From: an uncultured Actinomycetes bacterium
GTDB lineage: Bacteria > Actinomycetota > Actinomycetes > Nanopelagicales > Nanopelagicaceae
Length of the DNA: 6,127 nucleotides
Assembly (NCBI GenBank): GCA_903827345.1
Contig: CAIKID010000178.1
Coordinates: 1-6,127 of the forward strand
Reading direction: 5' to 3'
Shown: piece after piece, positions 4,969 to 6,127 of the stretch
How positions within the stretch are numbered: the stretch's first letter is position 1
How the letters are laid out: each line of letters opens with the position of its first letter
Translations under genes and position numbers: made by a program
Notes under the pieces: generated by a model
Told to the model about the DNA's origin: nothing
The model's input: only the letters and a program-made list of their open reading frames with translations
Databases searched by the model: none

Positions 4969-5964
4969 ATGTCTGAATACCTAGATATGACTCAAGATGA
5001 GCAGATTGCTCTTCTCGATGAATTCGCTCGAGATGTCCTTGTGCAATATGGACTCACCGCTAAGAACTTAGAGTGCGTCAATCATGCTTTCAACACCACC
5101 TTTAAATTGACAACCCCAGATGACAAGATTTATGCAATGCGGATTAGTACTAATTCCCGTAAGTGGCCAGAACACATTTGGGCTGAATCCCAATGGCTCT
5201 TAGAACTAGCCCGCGAAGGCAGTATCACCGCCCCTGTGCCAATTCTTAATTTGCAGGGTGAGCCATTCTCAAATCATTATTTCTTCTACCAAGGCGGCAA
5301 CCTAGATACAGTCATTTATCCCTGGCTCGAGGGAGAGGTCGTCGACGAGAATCCAACAGAAGAACAGCTCTTTGAACTAGGCAAAGCCATGGCTACCATG
5401 CATCGGTTAAGTAAAGATTGGAAACCGGAAGGCTATGCAAACTTCCTCGCCATTGATAAACCGCTCATGGTCAAAACGAATACTCTCTTTACTATTGCCG
5501 AAGACCATATAGACCCCGAAATCTTTAAATTGCTCGTAGAGGTTAACCAGCGCGCCGAGAATCTTTTTGAGTCACTCCGAGAGCGCTCCGAACCGCAACT
5601 CATCCATGCCGATCTGCACTTCGGAAATATCATATGGCACGAAAACAAGATGTCGATTCTTGATTTTGATGATGCCGGGATAGGTTTCCCATTGCAAGAT
5701 CTCGCTATCTCAATTTTCTACCAGCGCGAGAATCGCGAATCCGAGAAACACCTTATTGCGGGATATGAATCGATCGCCCCTTTCCCAGCGTATGAACCAT
5801 GGGAGTTAGAACTTCTCATCGCCTCGCGTTCATTAGCGCTGCTCAATTACCTCTTCGAAACAACCACGGCCGATGATCTTGAGATGATCCCAGGGTATGT
5901 CGAGAAGACCGGAAGGCGTTTGAAGCACTATCTCGAGACTGGTCAGTTCGCGCTACTGGAGTAG
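4969..5964 (+). CDS. APH/choline-kinase-fold phosphotransferase (SrkA- or homoserine-kinase II-like)
   Basis: This 331-residue cytoplasmic kinase has the aminoglycoside-phosphotransferase fold. Catalytic motifs are intact: the Brenner-type loop LIHADLHFGNIIW (211-223) with Asp215 as catalytic base and Asn220 as metal ligand, then LDFDDAGIG (231-239) with the metal-binding Asp232. The N-lobe has YAMRIS (55-60), where Arg58 occupies the usual nucleotide-contact position, and MATMHRLS (141-148) is the usual helix before the C-lobe. Length and the order HADLHFGN, DFDDA, PLQDLA resemble E. coli SrkA (328 residues). Homoserine, choline, fructosamine or aminoglycoside substrates are all possible in this fold; sequence alone does not choose. 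I start at ATG 4969, with AAGGG (4958-4962) six bases upstream; a longer reading from 4894 would overlap the GNAT gene. It probably shares a transcript with that gene. Confidence 0.88.
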   Translation: MSEYLDMTQDEQIALLDEFARDVLVQYGLTAKNLECVNHAFNTTFKLTTPDDKIYAMRISTNSRKWPEHIWAESQWLLELAREGSITAPVPILNLQGEPFSNHYFFYQGGNLDTVIYPWLEGEVVDENPTEEQLFELGKAMATMHRLSKDWKPEGYANFLAIDKPLMVKTNTLFTIAEDHIDPEIFKLLVEVNQRAENLFESLRERSEPQLIHADLHFGNIIWHENKMSILDFDDAGIGFPLQDLAISIFYQRENRESEKHLIAGYESIAPFPAYEPWELELLIASRSLALLNYLFETTTADDLEMIPGYVEKTGRRLKHYLETGQFALLE

Positions 5965-5966
5965 CT

Positions 5967-6127
5967 TTAATAATCCCACACCGGCTCTTTAGCTTCATAT
6001 ACCTGGCCATTCTCAGGGAAGATGAGGTAGCGATCGAAACCTCGCGTAAACCAGCGATCATGGGTCACCGCTAATACAGTCCCTTGATATTCACCGAGGC
6101 CGCGTTCCAACGCTTCGGCAGAGGCAA
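5967..6127 (-). CDS. ABC-F family ATPase, C-terminal end (partial)
   Basis: This is the last 52 residues of a gene entering from beyond the right edge of the window; the 5' part is missing. The translation reads ASAEALERGLGEYQG, then TVLAVTHDRWFTRGFDRYLIF, and ends VWDY. The first part follows directly after where the Walker B/D-loop text (EPTNHLDI in the family) would be, and THDRWF holds the switch histidine of the second ATPase domain. ABC-F proteins are soluble twin-ATPase factors that act at the ribosome (EttA-like translation factors; some give antibiotic resistance). The tail RYLIF, Q/VYE, EPVWDY is typical of actinobacterial housekeeping members, so a resistance role is not suggested. 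The stop lies 2 bp from that of the converging kinase gene. Confidence 0.88.
   Translation of the reverse strand, partial: ASAEALERGLGEYQGTVLAVTHDRWFTRGFDRYLIFPENGQVYEAKEPVWDY

Noticed and set aside
4548..5964. Antibiotic-resistance cassette (acetyltransferase plus phosphotransferase)
   Set aside because: The subfamily features look like chromosomal YpeA and SrkA or homoserine-kinase relatives, and there are no mobile-element signs or composition shift.

Overview
This window looks like chromosomal DNA from a streamlined actinobacterium. Three things suggest it: a SAM-IV riboswitch (a class known essentially from Actinobacteria), the fused RNase H/histidine-phosphatase gene next to a C4 zinc-ribbon gene (the order of Rv2228c-Rv2229c in Mycobacterium tuberculosis), and an ABC-F C-terminus ending in the WDY style of actinobacterial homologues. 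Base composition is near even by eye rather than GC-rich, and spacing is very tight (2 and 9 bp between convergent genes, 0 to 10 bp inside operons). That fits small-genome freshwater actinobacteria of the Nanopelagicales (acI) type. The lineage is an inference; no marker gene proves it.

Layout: (1) Positions 1-2638, plus strand: a SAM-IV riboswitch leader, then a three-gene polar-amino-acid-type ABC importer (secreted binding protein, permease, ATPase). The riboswitch suggests that the cargo is methionine or another sulfur compound linked to SAM supply. (2) Positions 2648-4453, minus strand: a zinc-ribbon coiled-coil protein followed directly (TAAATG) by the RNase H/phosphatase fusion, with a good promoter in the divergent gap. 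(3) Positions 4548-5964, plus strand: a GNAT acetyltransferase and an APH/SrkA-like small-molecule kinase, 10 bp apart. (4) Positions 5967-6127, minus strand: the last 52 residues of an ABC-F ATPase that runs off the window; it has no start here and is easy to miss.

How the parts work together: the only clear functional link is riboswitch plus transporter, read as SAM-responsive control of uptake. The minus-strand pair is a conserved actinobacterial housekeeping neighbourhood. The GNAT/kinase pair has no assigned substrate. I see no mobile element, CRISPR array, tRNA, rRNA or defence system. The most interesting point is the assignment of a sulfur/methionine cargo to an importer whose proteins alone would only be annotated as glutamine/polar-amino-acid type.
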